DNA of 64,000 nucleotides from Arctopsyche grandis (GCF_051622035.1 NC_135357.1:19527256-19591255); one strand, 5' to 3'; counted from the first letter of the stretch, positions 12,501 through 23,257 are shown. Program-made: numbers and translations. Notes: generated from the letters alone by a model not told the origin.

Positions 12501-14205
12501 AGAGCCTAAATAATTGATAAAATTCCAGTTATTAATTCTCACAATTTATGTATGCAAACCCATTGCACATAATATTTTCAAATATGTATACTTACTCAAT
12601 GATCTTTGATGACCTTTGATATTGACTTTTTCTTTGAGATTCAATAGACAAACCGGTCCATTAGGATTTAATAATGTTGACCTGATTGCTGAGCTGACAT
12701 CTGTGAGAATAACATTGAGACAATCCATTGCCGCATTGAGTATGTTATGATTACTCCAATTTACTTCAATATAATGTAGGCACATTTGGTATATCTAAAA
12801 AATGTATGGATGTGAAAAACAAACATTCCTATAATAAGCAATATGAAATAAGATCATAAAATTATAACCATCATATATTTCACAGTAGGTATGACATCAT
12901 TATTTAAGCTATTAATTGGAGTAATGTGAAATACCGCCCTCAATGTTCCAAACCAACCCAAAATTGAATCTGAAGAACAATTTTTCTCTTGTAGAGCATC
13001 TAAAAAATTACAACAGAATAATTTTATCCTATATTTATAAACCATTAAAATGATACTAGAAAAATATATGAACATACTTAGAGCCATATTTACAATATGT
13101 AAAATAAATTTTTTGGGATAATATTGACATAATTCGGCTATACAATTTGCTGAATTTCTACGAATGGAGGGAGTTGGAGAATCTACGAGGGATATTAGAG
13201 TTGTCAATAAACCTGTAAAATCAATACAATTACATCAATTTCTTGTATAAAATTCACTTTTCAATTTTGTTTAAATTGCTTTTTGTTTAAATCTATAAAA
13301 AATTACCAAACATTTCATCTTTAGTGGCAAAAGATGATAATGCTTTCATTATTCTCGGAAGGTTTACTTCAAGACACTCCATAAGTAAAATATCGCCTTT
13401 ATCTGTAACGGTTGCTGGATCTTTGATACTATCCACAATATCTCGCAATCGAATCAAAGTGCTTTGGGCAAATATTCTCCCTCTTCCTGCACCGGCTCTC
13501 AACCAACTTTGTCCCAGACATATTCGAGATAGAACAGCACGTAACCATCTAAAAAAATCATGACATAATATATGTACACCATTATTTATTTCTAGCTATT
13601 AAAATTATTGTCGATATATGAACCTTGGATGTTTGTCGGAAGTTAAGTTATTATGTAAATGTAAATGCACTTTTGATGAGTGAAAGGGAGCTCCGCTAAT
13701 TACGACCCGATTCAAAGCCTCATCAGCTACCAAGCGAACTTCAGCCTGAAATAGCAAATCACGATAAGCTAATAATACCAAGGATTGAAAATGATATTTA
13801 AACTTGTCCTCGTTGTAGAGTTAAACCAGAGATTTGAGACAGATCCAAGAAAAAAACTTACACTATTATGACTGCACAATGCCAATAATATTGGAATGGA
13901 TTGCTGTAAAAATGATGAATATTGAGAAATCATGGAATGATGACCTCCCAAAGCACCCATACATTGTCCCAAAATTCCAGCAAAGTTTTGAAGCTCATAG
14001 GTTCTAAAAAATTTTCAAAACATCAAAGATGTAAAATATTAGAACAGTGTATCGAAATGTTGTAAATGTGAAACACGTCATTTCAAAACACATAATTGTT
14101 TGTATGAATGACTTTTGAAAAAAAATGTCAGTCAAGTTACTTGTGTGCATTTTCTGGATTTTTTAGATATTCTAAAGCCTTCTCCACCCTCTCTATGATG
14201 GTCAT
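105..14205 (-). CDS. htt: Huntingtin, complete 40-exon gene
   Basis: Giant HEAT-repeat scaffold acting in vesicle transport and autophagy (family knowledge). Exons, 5' to 3': 14141-14205, 13862-14003, 13624-13745, 13307-13548, 13078-13212, 12869-12999, 12596-12794, 12330-12505, 12042-12242, 11881-11971, 11652-11795, 10511-11493, 10238-10431, 10040-10159, 9660-9954, 9404-9578, 9067-9327, 8807-8997, 8122-8724, 7887-8047, 7716-7809, 6584-6778, 6219-6503, 5781-6180, 5256-5584, 4995-5177, 4666-4916, 4443-4595, 3355-4378, 3077-3285, 2756-2998, 2504-2674, 2275-2420, 2041-2174, 1763-1960, 1468-1688, 1254-1392, 1044-1179, 649-968, 105-569. All junctions are GT-AG and all phases agree: 9,927 nt, 3,308 aa. 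Blocks matching human HTT by eye include [10 protein letters not shown] (human DRDVRVSVKA), PPSPIRRKS (LSPIRRK), [11 protein letters not shown] (LFEPLVIKALK), [25 protein letters not shown] and [14 protein letters not shown]. No polyQ or polyP tract. Introns are mostly 55-200 bp except 6779-7715, which holds a repeat. Individual weak donors (e.g. 7887, 6219) could be off; the overall gene is certain. Confidence 0.96.
6800..7612 (+). repeat. CTTCCGG-headed modular repeat, copy A, inside huntingtin intron 21
   Basis: Fills most of the 937-bp intron 6779-7715. Near-identical order of blocks is found at 32697-33560 (same strand) and 19430-20290 (opposite strand). Shared landmarks: TATCAGCTCTAARTTAGTAC near the left end, GGGGTGTGGAMAGAATAGTGG, GAGCACACATGTTTAAAGGG, GAACAAGAGTAAACTGCC, and a common right end CTTCATCTATTGTTACTACG. 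No coding capacity. Inserted parallel to + so antisense to huntingtin. Confidence 0.8.
8122..8724 (-). CDS. htt: Huntingtin exon 19, bridge to C-terminal HEAT domain
   Basis: Carries one of the clearest family blocks: [19 protein letters not shown] then [18 protein letters not shown], against human VEEILGYLKSCFSREPMMA and VQQLLKTLFGTNLASQ. It ends with [12 protein letters not shown] (human RLFEPLVIKALK) and joins NYTTQNN in the next exon (human QYTTTT). The exon starts in phase 0 at VTIDPSS, continuing THK of the exon before it (human YKVTLDL). The acidic, charged middle of the exon is insect-specific as far as I can tell. Confidence 0.9.
10511..11493 (-). CDS. htt: Huntingtin exon 12, Ser/Asn-rich disordered linker plus HEAT start
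   Basis: Largest exon of the N-terminal half (983 nt, about residues 550-877). Most of it is low-complexity Ser/Asn/Thr-rich sequence with runs such as SSSSNNEQ and [15 protein letters not shown]. This is the expected position of the protease-sensitive disordered loop of human HTT. The last 80 residues return to ordered sequence: [18 protein letters not shown] aligns with human HGDPQVRGATAILCGTLI. Length and composition differ strongly from human, as expected for a fast-evolving linker. Confidence 0.88.
14141..14205 (-). CDS. htt: Huntingtin exon 1, N17-like amphipathic start
   Basis: The start codon is at 14205-14203. The first residues, [17 protein letters not shown], match the length and amphipathic pattern of human N17 (MATLEKLMKAFESLKSF). 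The exon ends in phase 2 (AA) at a GTAACT donor, and the next exon supplies A to complete a Lys codon, leading into [16 protein letters not shown]. In human HTT the polyglutamine and proline-rich tracts follow N17 in this exon; here the exon stops directly after about 21 codons and neither tract exists. An upstream in-frame start was not found. Confidence 0.88.
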
Positions 14206-15023
14206 TTTGCTGCAGTCGGTTCAAGTCATTTCCATCGAATTCGTTGAAAGAACCGGTCCACCACGAATGGACCACACCAAGTGTCAAAATTTTTGCTATA
14301 ACACACCATAGTACGACCATCTACGTTTTGATTTAGAACAACATTAAGCGAATGTATATATATTTCGCGATAACCACTATGTGAAAGTCCAGAGCCACGC
14401 TCACCATATGTAAAAATGTGTGGAACGCACACATGCGGCTGAAATGTAAAGGCGACCGACATAAATGAGAGTCGAAAAAATTATACTCCTTAAAAATACA
14501 AAACAAGACATCGTACTTTTTAAAATGCAATTAGGCTGCCCTGTTGTATACTTGTGGATTGCTATGGCAGGTTGCAATTTGTAACACACCCGAACTATAA
14601 TTCGGGGAAATAACGGGATAGCAGGTATAGCTTTGGTCTGCGTAGAGCTAGGTATTTTATGTTATATTATCTCTGCGACTGACAGATGTATTTCTTTAAG
14701 TATGTTGAGTATTAATTTGTCATCGGAAGGACAATATCCTAGATGTGAGATTGGGGGGTAAAAACACTACATTTTCATGAATGAACTCGAAAACGTTCAG
14801 TCTCTCTTGTCATCTGGTCATGTTCAGAACTAAACGTTTTGGTTTTATGTGTGTTTTTTTTTAATCAAAGAGTGGCCGATTTAAGTTTGCACATAGGTGG
14901 CCGAACTCCTAGCCGCGGATTGGTGAAAATGTATATTATTTAACATCGCTATTAATTTGAAATAGACTCTAGCATTACAATATCACTTAATCGAATAAGA
15001 AAAACGCATTGTAACAATAATAA
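14206..15023. promoter_or_regulatory. Divergent intergenic region, huntingtin/PLPBP
   Basis: The two start codons (14205 minus, 15556 plus) are 1,350 bp apart, with one Helitron-like insertion at 15024-15224. The stretch should contain both promoters. I see no convincing TATA box for either gene. A partial palindrome CCCGAACTATAATTCGGGG lies at 14589-14607. The short open frames over 14226-14589 on the minus strand lack conserved features and are not called. Confidence 0.4.
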
Positions 15024-15224
15024 TCTAATATATAATTTCGAAAGAGATTTTGTATGTAACTATTGTTGGTTCGTAGAAAAACAAATGAATATTCAAATAA
15101 ATTTAAATAAAATAAAACTATTCAAATAAACTTAAATAAAATAAAACTATTCAAATAAATTTAATAAAATGTTTACTATTAGATTGGCCATGTTTAAGCG
15201 GTTTATATTACAAAAAAAAACTAG
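15024..15224 (+). mobile_element. Helitron-like element, family 1 (copy H1)
   Basis: Begins TCTAATATATAATTTCG after an A and ends CTAG before a T, the A/T insertion rule of Helitrons. Internal sequence has a triplicated ATTCAAATAAA...AAACT block and shares GGCCATGTTTAAGCGGTTTA with copies at 28168, 30560, 40507, 42266 and 60082. This copy has lost the terminal hairpin, replaced by an A run. Non-autonomous; no ORF. Confidence 0.7.
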
Positions 15225-15555
15225 TTTACACATATCATTCACTTGTAATAACAATCTTGAAATATATTGAATATAAATATTTAAAATATTATTTCTCAAA
15301 ATTGCATGGGCAAAAGCTAGAAATATTAATATTATGATCCTGCTATTGGTAGAATGGTTGTCAAATAAGTGACAGTTCTAAGTCAAAATCATATGTTTTG
15401 AAATCGATCAATTCTATTGATAATAAAGCCTTATTTTAGGTTTAATTTGTATCAAATACTCAAGTTTAATACGGCGAATCTTTTGGCTGACTGTTTTCAT
15501 TAAACAGCTTGACTTAATCTATTATTTATACATTGTTAACATCAGGGTGAAGGTC

Positions 15556-17324
15556 ATGTCTGATACGGACGCCGACATTATGGGAGGCCTGAAGATGGTG
15601 TTGGATCAAATGAGGCAAGCCGTTCTACGAAGAAATAAAGTAAGTCACAAAAAAGTAATTAAAAACAACGTTAATACACTTATTTACTATTATCTTAAAA
15701 AAGTAAAACTGTAAGTAGTATTATGGAAAATCTTTTAAGAATTTTGCGACGACTTTTCTGTTTACAATATCGACACGTTGATAAATGCTTTTCAACTAAC
15801 CTTACTTCAATTCAAGAAAATGTATGTGTTTATAAAAATGTTATTGAACAAAAATATTATATAATATAACACTATAATAATTTCAAAATTAATTAAAAAT
15901 ACAGGTTTTTAATATATTTTTTTTGTCTAAGGTCGTTTTCATAATCACAAGTATGTAACTTAAATAAACTGCCTGTGTATATATGTATATAAATAAAATG
16001 ATAGGATAAAAAATGTTATTCAAACCTCACACAAATAAATTCGAATAATATACAATAGGTATATGCTTGGTAATATAACAATTATAAATCATATGTTGTG
16101 ATTTTTGAAGTTCCAGTATTATTTAAGGTTCCACTTTAAAAAAAAGAAAACATCTAGATATGTAAGTACCTTGTTTTATAGTGGAACAAATTCAATTAGT
16201 AAGTGTTTAAATTTTTAAAGAGTTCTGATACTTGAAATTTATGTTAATTGTATTGCTGTTACAATATCCTGATTTCTTTTTATGTTCGTTTCAGAGCTTG
16301 CCACAAATAGAACCCAGATTGGTATGTGTTTCAAAAACAAAGCCAACACCGATGCTTATAGAAGCATATGAAGCTGGACAGAGACATTTTGGTGAAAACT
16401 ACGCAAATGAATTGAACGAGAAGGCTTCTAGTGCTGATATTTTGGAGAAATGCAAAGATATAAAATGGCATTTTATTGGACATCTACAGACAAATAAAAT
16501 CAATAAAGTTCTCAGTTGTCCAGGTTTATTTATGGTCGAAACTATTCATTCCATTAAGCTAGCAGAAAATATTAATAAGCAATGGCCTAAATTTAATATT
16601 GATGAAAGACAATTAAATGTTATGGTTCAAATTAACACCAGTGGTGAAGATGGTGACTAATTTTTTTTTATTATTATTAAATTTAATACATTTTTAAAGA
16701 TAAAAAATATGAGATGATATATTTTTTGTAGCAAAAAACGGTGTACAACCTTCTGAGGCTGCCAATTTAACTGAATATGTCATAAAAAATTGTCAGAATT
16801 TGTCTTTAAAGGGATTTATGACGATCGGGCAATATGGTTATGATTGTAGCCTAGGACCAAATCCAGATTTTATATGCTTAGCTAAATGTCGTGAAGATGT
16901 GTGTTCTCAATTAGGGTTGAATTTATCCGATATGGAGTTATCGATGGGAATGTCCAGTGACTTTGAGCATGCCGTAAGTAATACCTATATGTAATAGTTT
17001 TTCTCTAAAATAATTATCATTGTTAAACATTAATTAATATCAAATGAAGGGCTGAAAACCAGAGTGGTACAAGTGACATTTTAAAAAAAATCTGGTTTAA
17101 GTGCTAAAATAAAAATATATATGAAATGCTATTATTTTATCACTTAAACCGGCTTTTTTTAAAAATGTCACTTGTACCAGTCTGGTTTTCAGCCCGTCAA
17201 ATAAAAGATTTTAGATATGTACATATTAATATGACACTATTTGTATTGATTGCAGATTGAATTGGGAGCTACTACAGTACGTGTCGGTTCCAATATATTT
17301 GGACACAGACAACCAAAAATATAA
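15556..17324 (+). CDS. PLPBP: Pyridoxal-phosphate homeostasis protein (PLPBP/YggS family)
   Basis: Cytosolic/mitochondrial PLP-binding protein that buffers vitamin B6; no known catalysis (family knowledge). Exons 15556-15639, 16295-16652, 16732-16973, 17256-17324: 753 nt, 250 aa, all GT-AG and in phase. Visible motifs: VCVSKTKP (PLP lysine, K42, in the family VSKTKP motif), [42 protein letters not shown] and VRVGSNIFG (phosphate-binding end). Length is near the 230-275 aa of the family. It diverges from huntingtin. Intron 1 carries a candidate alternative first exon (15723-15821); intron 3 carries a hairpin MITE (17049-17195). Confidence 0.95.
15723..15821 (+). other. Candidate alternative first exon of PLPBP with mitochondrial-signal-like peptide
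   Basis: An ATG at 15723 opens 33 codons, [19 protein letters not shown] then [14 protein letters not shown], and ends exactly at a GTATGT donor (15822) in phase 0. This is the same phase as annotated exon 1, so splicing to 16295 keeps the PLPBP frame. The peptide is Arg-rich, without acidic residues until position 20, and could form an amphipathic helix, as mitochondrial presequences do. It would replace the first 28 residues. No promoter motif identified; chance is possible. Confidence 0.35.
17049..17195. mobile_element. Hairpin MITE in PLPBP intron 3
   Basis: A 147-bp element that is almost entirely an inverted repeat: left arm GGGCTGAAAACCAGASTGGT..., right arm its complement ending CAGCCC. 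Central loop is AT-rich. Arms of about 65 bp differ at only a few positions, so it is fairly young. Target duplication unclear. A transcript would fold into a long hairpin. Confidence 0.7.
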
Positions 17325-17499
17325 ATTAGATATTGATGAAATTCTTATTACTTAATCAGTACTTAGTTGTTCAAGTGATTTAAATCAACGACAATAATAC
17401 GTTACATTCATATATATTTCAAGTACTTACTTTTCATTCGTGTAAATGAACTTAAAATAATTACTTAATGTTAATGATCTATGTGTGAATATTCAGTTT

Positions 17500-17505
17500 A
17501 TTAAA
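17500..17505 (+). terminator. Candidate poly(A) signal of PLPBP (ATTAAA)
   Basis: ATTAAA lies 176 bases after the PLPBP stop, followed within about 20 bases by T-rich sequence (a run at 17523-17532). Best-looking signal in the 3' flank; AATAAA is not seen closer. Confidence 0.35.
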
Positions 17506-17532
17506 GTTATTTTGTTGAAAGATTTTTTTTTA

Positions 17533-19429
17533 TTAAATGTGTAAGTTTGTTTTGTAGTTTAATAGTGAAATTTTGGAAAGGGTAACAACATTCAGATAAA
17601 AAAAAGAAGTCCAGGTGTAATTTTTAGATTATCTTTTGCAAGGGTGGGGAGAGTTGTGCGTACACATCTGGGTTTGTGACTAACAGCGCTGCAATGTGGT
17701 ATTTTTGGATTGAGGTCAAAATGTGTGAAATTTTAACACAATATCGACTGATCATACATCTGCACAATCTTCTTTACATAATCTGATGATATAGTAGACA
17801 AAATTAAATGCTATAACTATGTATATCTCCATGCATATCGTGATCTGTTTTATTTAATTAAATATCGTCAGTTGAGAATATTTGGTTTTGCATTGAAAAA
17901 TATGTTATGGGCCAGGGTTAAGTATAACGTTGCCCGTTCTATTTTTTATTAGTCTCGGAGCTTGGAATATTTTGATACTTGTTGAAATATATGTATGTAT
18001 GTCAAATAGAAATCAATGAAAAAGTAGTTTGTGTGCTATTTACTAATGTGTTCTGTTCATTATATTAGATTTAATGTGCATTTCATTGTATAATTTATCA
18101 TAAATATTGAATAAAGAGATATGTACATAAATGTATGCATTTCAATTACCATGATCTTGTAATTTTCTTTATGTATAGATAGATGCACATGATTCATTCA
18201 TGCTCGCAGTTGGCGCATTAATAAATTGTATCATCTTGGCATTACGAATATCAAGATCAGCATCGCATGATAAATATATATATAGGTGAGAAAGAGATGT
18301 CAGAAATTTTACACTTATCTACTCGTAAATTAGTATTTTACATGTCTTCCAGGTTAAATAAACGAATTTTCAATTTTTTAAATAGAATATTCGGGAAATA
18401 GCACAATCTAAGATTTATTTGTTTGATATTATATTTTATGATGCAATATTAAATATATTATTATGCAATATTTTGATGCGAATACATACATATGTACATA
18501 TACTACACCCTCATTTATTATATTGTAGATTAAAAAATATTTTGAATCGAGATACATTGGAAACATTATACACCTATTCAGAAATAGATCCCATTGTTTG
18601 CTTTTTGTAAATCACAATTTTCGATTATATCTTTATATGTATCAATAAAATAAATATAATTAAAAAGCTGTTTATGATTTCTTGACAGAAAATTTTATGT
18701 ATCATTAACATTTTGACATACATACATATAGATATGTACATACATATGTACACATACAAACTATGTATTTCCGAAATATTAAAAATCTAGAATCACCAAT
18801 TATCTACTAGTATTAATAAATCAAGGTAGTTGTTTTTAAATCTCAAAAATATCGTTATAAATAGATTGCATTGAATCGTCTTAGTATCACCACTACGTTT
18901 ATTTTAGTTTCAATATGTAATTTTTTATTTTTGTTTTCTATATGTACTTTCATCTTAAAAATTATTTTTTTTGCGGATTTATGTCGTACTTACTTACATA
19001 TATGTACATATGTATGTACGCATGTATGATTATTACATATTACATACATATATGAATATATATACGAATAAATAGATAGATAGCTTTTTATTATTATATT
19101 CCAGTACATTTGTATGATCAATTTTGTCAACACAGTGTCGCGCTTTATTTATGTACTTGTACATACAATGTATGTACATACATATGTATATATATACTTT
19201 TAAATGTCAAAGTTGAAATATTGTATTCTTTTGATTAATTTTTGTAAAGCTTCAAAGTACCTTAATGCGTCTTGATTGCCTTTCATTGTCGAAAGGTCAA
19301 TGCGATCGTTACATTGCTCTTGTGATTATATTTTTGGATATACATTCAAACATACAGTCTAAGTTAAAATGTCTATATCTATGTAAAACGTATTCGACGC
19401 GTATACAATATATGGAGTTTATATTTTTA
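17533..19429. other. Intergenic, no gene seen
   Basis: AT-rich spacer with ATGTATG/ACATAC microsatellite patches (17994-18004, 18717-18755, 19000-19060, 19160-19195). The 63-codon frame at 18419-18610 is low complexity, without family resemblance, and is not called. Confidence 0.5.
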
Positions 19430-20290
19430 CTTTTTCTACATATGTACGTAGTAACAATAGATGAAGCTTTGTGATCATTCGAACTGTGACTGATTCGAAC
19501 TCTAGAAAAAATATGTATGTCGGTGTATTTTGGGGATTTAGTACCACCGTTAGTCCTATCGAACTGAAACTTAGTGTCGGTCACTGAAATTCTTTTCGAT
19601 ACGATGTATTTTTTTTTTCGACCGGAAATCCGGAAATCCCGTCTTCATTTTTTTGAATTTAACTATCACCCAAATCGCTAGCTGAATCAGACTGATTCAG
19701 CAAGCGGTTTTTTACATCTAATAGAAATTATAAATTTTATACCCCAATATTTTTTGAATATTTAACCTGAACCGGAAATTTCATATTTGTCAGTTTAAGC
19801 TCAATACCATTTTATTTTACAAATTTAGTAAGCATCTGTCTATCGGAAGTGGCAGTTTACTCTTGCTCGATTTTTCTTCCACTATTTTTTTAAACCCCTT
19901 AAACATGTGTGCTCCTCACGAAAAAATCAAGTATAATTCTTGTATGAATCACTAAATTTAACAAACCGGAAATGGGATTTTTTCCTCTTAGAAAGGTCAA
20001 AAATGTTATGACCACGATTATTTCCACACCCCTGAACGTATTAAGCTGAAAATTTATATTTGTATTCTTTTTGTACTAACGTAGAGCTGATAAGGTTTTG
20101 GTCAGAATTCGTAAACCGGATGTAGTATTTTTTTTCTAAGCAACATTTCATTATTTTATTTTGACCTTTTAAATTATTTTCATTTTCTTGATTTTTAATG
20201 TGTATAATAATTATAGTGATTTTAAGAAATGAAAAAAAATTGAACAAAATTTGACAACCGGAAGTAGAACTTTTGTCTTGTGTAAGTTTC
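19430..20290 (-). repeat. CTTCCGG-headed modular repeat, copy C (reverse)
   Basis: Reverse-orientation copy of the repeat at 6800 and 32697. On the minus strand its modules begin CTACTTCCGGTTGTCAAA, CTACATCCGGTTTACGAA, CCATTTCCGGTTTGTTAA, CCACTTCCGATAGACAGA, ATTTCCGGTTCAGG and TTTCCGGTCG, spaced mostly about 100-180 bp. Each module start resembles the next, so the element looks built from diverged tandem units. It ends with CTTCATCTATTGTTACTACG at 19440. It also contains a perfect TGAATCAGTCTGATTCA palindrome at 19683-19699, not in the other copies. Confidence 0.75.
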
Positions 20291-21415
20291 CCTACATTTG
20301 CGCTCAATTTGCATCAAAAATGCTCTCATAACCAGTTTGTGTGAACCTGTATGTATGTTTAATTATCGAATTTTGTTTTGTGACCTTCTTATATTCCAGA
20401 AATACATACATTGGTTGTTCACATCCGAATTTTTAATATCAATATCACGCAAATTTGTGCCGACTGGTAACCAAATTCTCTTGAAAGTTTTATCAATACT
20501 ACTCGTGAACTAATTTGTGCTCATTCGACCAAAATAACTGTATTAGTTAACTCATTCGGTACAAAGAGATATATTACCTAGTTAGCTTATCTCCTAACGA
20601 GATCTTAGATCGGATATGAGGGGCGGTAGAGGCTTCCAAGTTGACACAACTTGAAGAACTATAATTGGCTACATATACCTACATATAATACATATGCTAT
20701 TAACAAGACTTCGAACAATAATGATGATCAAGATTATAAAATGGTAAACTTTCAAAACTAATATTAGTATTGTGCGGAAAGCGCAGCATATTGATTTATT
20801 TTTTAATATATAATTTTTTAATTTAAAAGGTTTAATAACGCCGTTTAGCCATTTTTGGTTTCGTTAAAATATGCCACGAATATAATTAATATTTGTCGAC
20901 ACAAAAAGGAATCCTCCTTTCGGAGGATGTTTTTCCTCCAAATTAATTTCATGTTTTCAGCGCTATAAATCATCTTGCTGCTTTCGGTCGGCAGTTAAAG
21001 TTGACTTAATATATGATTTTATATATGTATGTATATGTTTTTTCATTCTGTCTGAAAAAGCTTATCGGAAAATGCCGAATAATTCTTTGACTTACATTTC
21101 GAGAAATTGAATTTGAGTTACGGTTCATTGAATCATTCTCGTTCACATTTTTACTATACATAACTTCGCGTCTGCTATTAAACTAACTTCTGTGATGGAT
21201 TTTACTTTTCATAATAGAGTTTTTATTGGTATTTACTTTTTTAAATAAATCAATAATGTAAGGTGCTTAAATTTATTGATTTACAAGTAATGTTTCCATA
21301 ATAGACGAATAAACGATAATTTGAATGTACATAATGGGTGACCGTGAAAAAGTCGAAAATATTCGTTTATCATGCATACATATGAAAAACGGTTAGTATA
21401 TATGTATGTATATAT
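20291..21415. other. Intergenic, no gene seen
   Basis: No open frame with coding character. A small palindrome GGAATCCTCCTTTCGGAGGATG lies at about 20909-20931. AT-rich elsewhere. Confidence 0.5.
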
Positions 21416-21586
21416 CAGTAGCGTGCGGTAAAATTCTCTCTCCCCCCCCGTCGTACATCCTCACTTAATTTGCGCGAGCACGATACAACAGGAACAAGAG
21501 GAACAGGCTTTTCCTCCCGTATCCGCGCGCGCACATTTAACAAGGCTGTATGACAAAAAGAGAGATAATTTCACCGCATGCCACTG
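21416..21586. mobile_element. MITE with CAGTRGCRTGCGGTRAAATT ends
   Basis: 171-bp element: left end CAGTAGCGTGCGGTAAAATT, right end the complement of CAGTGGCATGCGGTGAAATT. The interior (CACTTAATTTGCGCGAGC, ACAACAGGAACAAGAGGAAC) is shared with the centre of the palindromic element at 46.45-46.60 kb. Flanks are TATATA-rich so the target duplication cannot be set. Confidence 0.65.
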
Positions 21587-21596
21587 ATATATATTA

Positions 21597-21725
21597 TATA
21601 TACATAGTACCGTTTACCATGCCCCCTTTTTTTTTTGATCTTTCGACTTAAGATCTTTCGATTTTCGATCTTTGCCTTCCGATATTTGCTTTTTCGACCT
21701 TTTCACTTTCGGTCCCGTGAGGTAG
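21597..21725 (+). repeat. Half-copy of the palindromic element at 46.2-48.6 kb, with unoccupied TTAA site
   Basis: Shares TACCGTTTACCATGC, a T run, TGATCTTTCGACTTAAGATC and ATCTTTGCCTTCCGATATTT with the right arm of the element near 46.6 and 48.4 kb. The TTAA at 21648-21651 is intact here; in the 46-kb copy the same TTAA is split by a 1.76-kb transposon. This is therefore a natural empty site. Confidence 0.8.
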
Positions 21726-21796
21726 ACCCCTCTGGTCATAATATCTCGTAATTTGCTCTTGAGACGTTTTGGCTATTGTCAACATCTTTTTTTTAA

Positions 21797-22085
21797 TGCT
21801 CAATGTTTAGCGTATTAGACAGTGCTTGCAACTGAGTGGTCACGAGTTCGATCCCTTACTTAGTGTTGTTGGTTAGACCTTGGATATACATGTATGTATG
21901 TATGTATGTATGTATGTATGAGACTTAAGGTCGATCATTTCCTATCAGAGTTTGCCAATTTATCTGATTTAATTGTTGGAACGTTTCATATAAAATTAGC
22001 CACCTACCCTTATTTGTCACCATTATTTGAATTTAATTTCAAATTTATATAAGGTGTCGCCTTGTGGGCAATCCCGTAATGTAAA
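21797..22085 (+). mobile_element. tRNA-derived SINE (copy S1)
   Basis: Head with box A-like TAGCGTATTAGACAGTG and box B-like GAGTTCGATCCC, then the family body GGTCGATCATTTCCTATCAG, AGTTTGCCAATTTATCTGAT and a GGTGTCGCC...GGGCAATCC tail. A (TATG)7 microsatellite interrupts it at about 21892-21920. Same family as 30136, 31905, 34289, 36880, 42398 and 60384. Confidence 0.7.
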
Positions 22086-23044
22086 CCTTGGGAAAAATTA
22101 ATAATTAAAAAATACTACATACTATAGCACATTTCGATCGTTCAAAAGACAATTTTTACCATGAAAATCGCGAATACGGAATATTTGGCACTCGAGTTCT
22201 TGTTAGTGTGATGGGCTTTTCGGCTGCCAAATGTTCCGTTATAGAGATTTTAGTGACTTTTGGGCGAGCGTTTTGTGACCAATAATCACCGAACCTTGGA
22301 ATGTATATTGTTACTCCCCTGTTTAGTGCTATTTTGTGGCCATTGCCCCAAAGAGTATCAGTTCTACTGTTATAAATAATGAGGAAAGTAGGGGATGAAA
22401 AGCTTTAAAGGAAACAATAATAATAATAAATAAGTTATAAAAATACATGTGATGTCGTAAAAATGTATTCATTTATTTTATATTTTATACATGTGATGTT
22501 TGAAAAATATATTAGTTACTTATTATTATTAGCATATTTAATTCTACTTAAGTATTCACCAACGAGCAAAACAAATTGAGTCATTATTGAAAATAAATTC
22601 ACATTGTTTTTATAAAAAACTTACACATTTTCATTGATTGGCATCTACATACTTACGACTATATAATATTTCATTGCCATAATTTTGTCACGAAGCTAAT
22701 ATAATTGATATAAAATGTCATTCTGGTTTAAATCAATAACGTAAGTATTATATCTATGCAACATATTTCAATTGAATCGAATCGTTTGGATAGACATATG
22801 TAATTTTGCGGTAATATTACTGAAACAAATGAACCTATATTGAAAATTCATTAGGATGAGTTTGAAATCTTCATACTGAGTGCGAGTGGTCGAAATCTAA
22901 GCGATTGCAATTAGAATTCGGTGATTGCATTTGAGGATATCGATTGAGTTCGATGACGAAACTGAGTAAGACATAGTGGTAGTCCGACAATAGGCTCAAG
23001 TGGCATTTGATAAGAGGTTGGTCGCGGAATCTGCGGAAAATCCA
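22086..23044. other. Upstream region of Mlc2
   Basis: No gene. AT-rich to about 22840, then more balanced towards the Mlc2 promoter. It should contain Mlc2 enhancers; I do not see a perfect MEF2 site. CTAAATATGG at 23109-23118, downstream of the TATA, resembles a CArG/MEF2-type site. Confidence 0.35.
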
Positions 23045-23050
23045 TTTATA
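23045..23050 (+). promoter_or_regulatory. Possible Mlc2 core promoter (TTTATA)
   Basis: CATTTATAACGCGG sits at the abrupt change from AT-rich to GC-rich sequence, about 208 bases before the Mlc2 ATG. A start site near 23075 would give a 5' UTR of about 180 nt. The assignment rests on position and composition only. Confidence 0.3.
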
Positions 23051-23257
23051 ACGCGGCGGGGCAGGCTCCTAGTGGACCCAGAGGGGCGCCGACTCTTCTC
23101 TCTCCTACTAAATATGGACTCAGGTGACCGAGCTGGCCCCCACGTGGCCTACCAGGCCCCCTCCTGAACCAACATGGTGCCGGAGGCCCTGCCGCAGCCG
23201 CCAGTCGGTAGCCGCACTCCGAGGTAACACTAGTCCTTCTTCGACACACACAAAACA

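Noticed and set aside
14141-14205. Polyglutamine tract in huntingtin exon 1
   Set aside because: Exon 1 has no CAG/CAA run and ends about 21 codons after the start; the next exon has none either.
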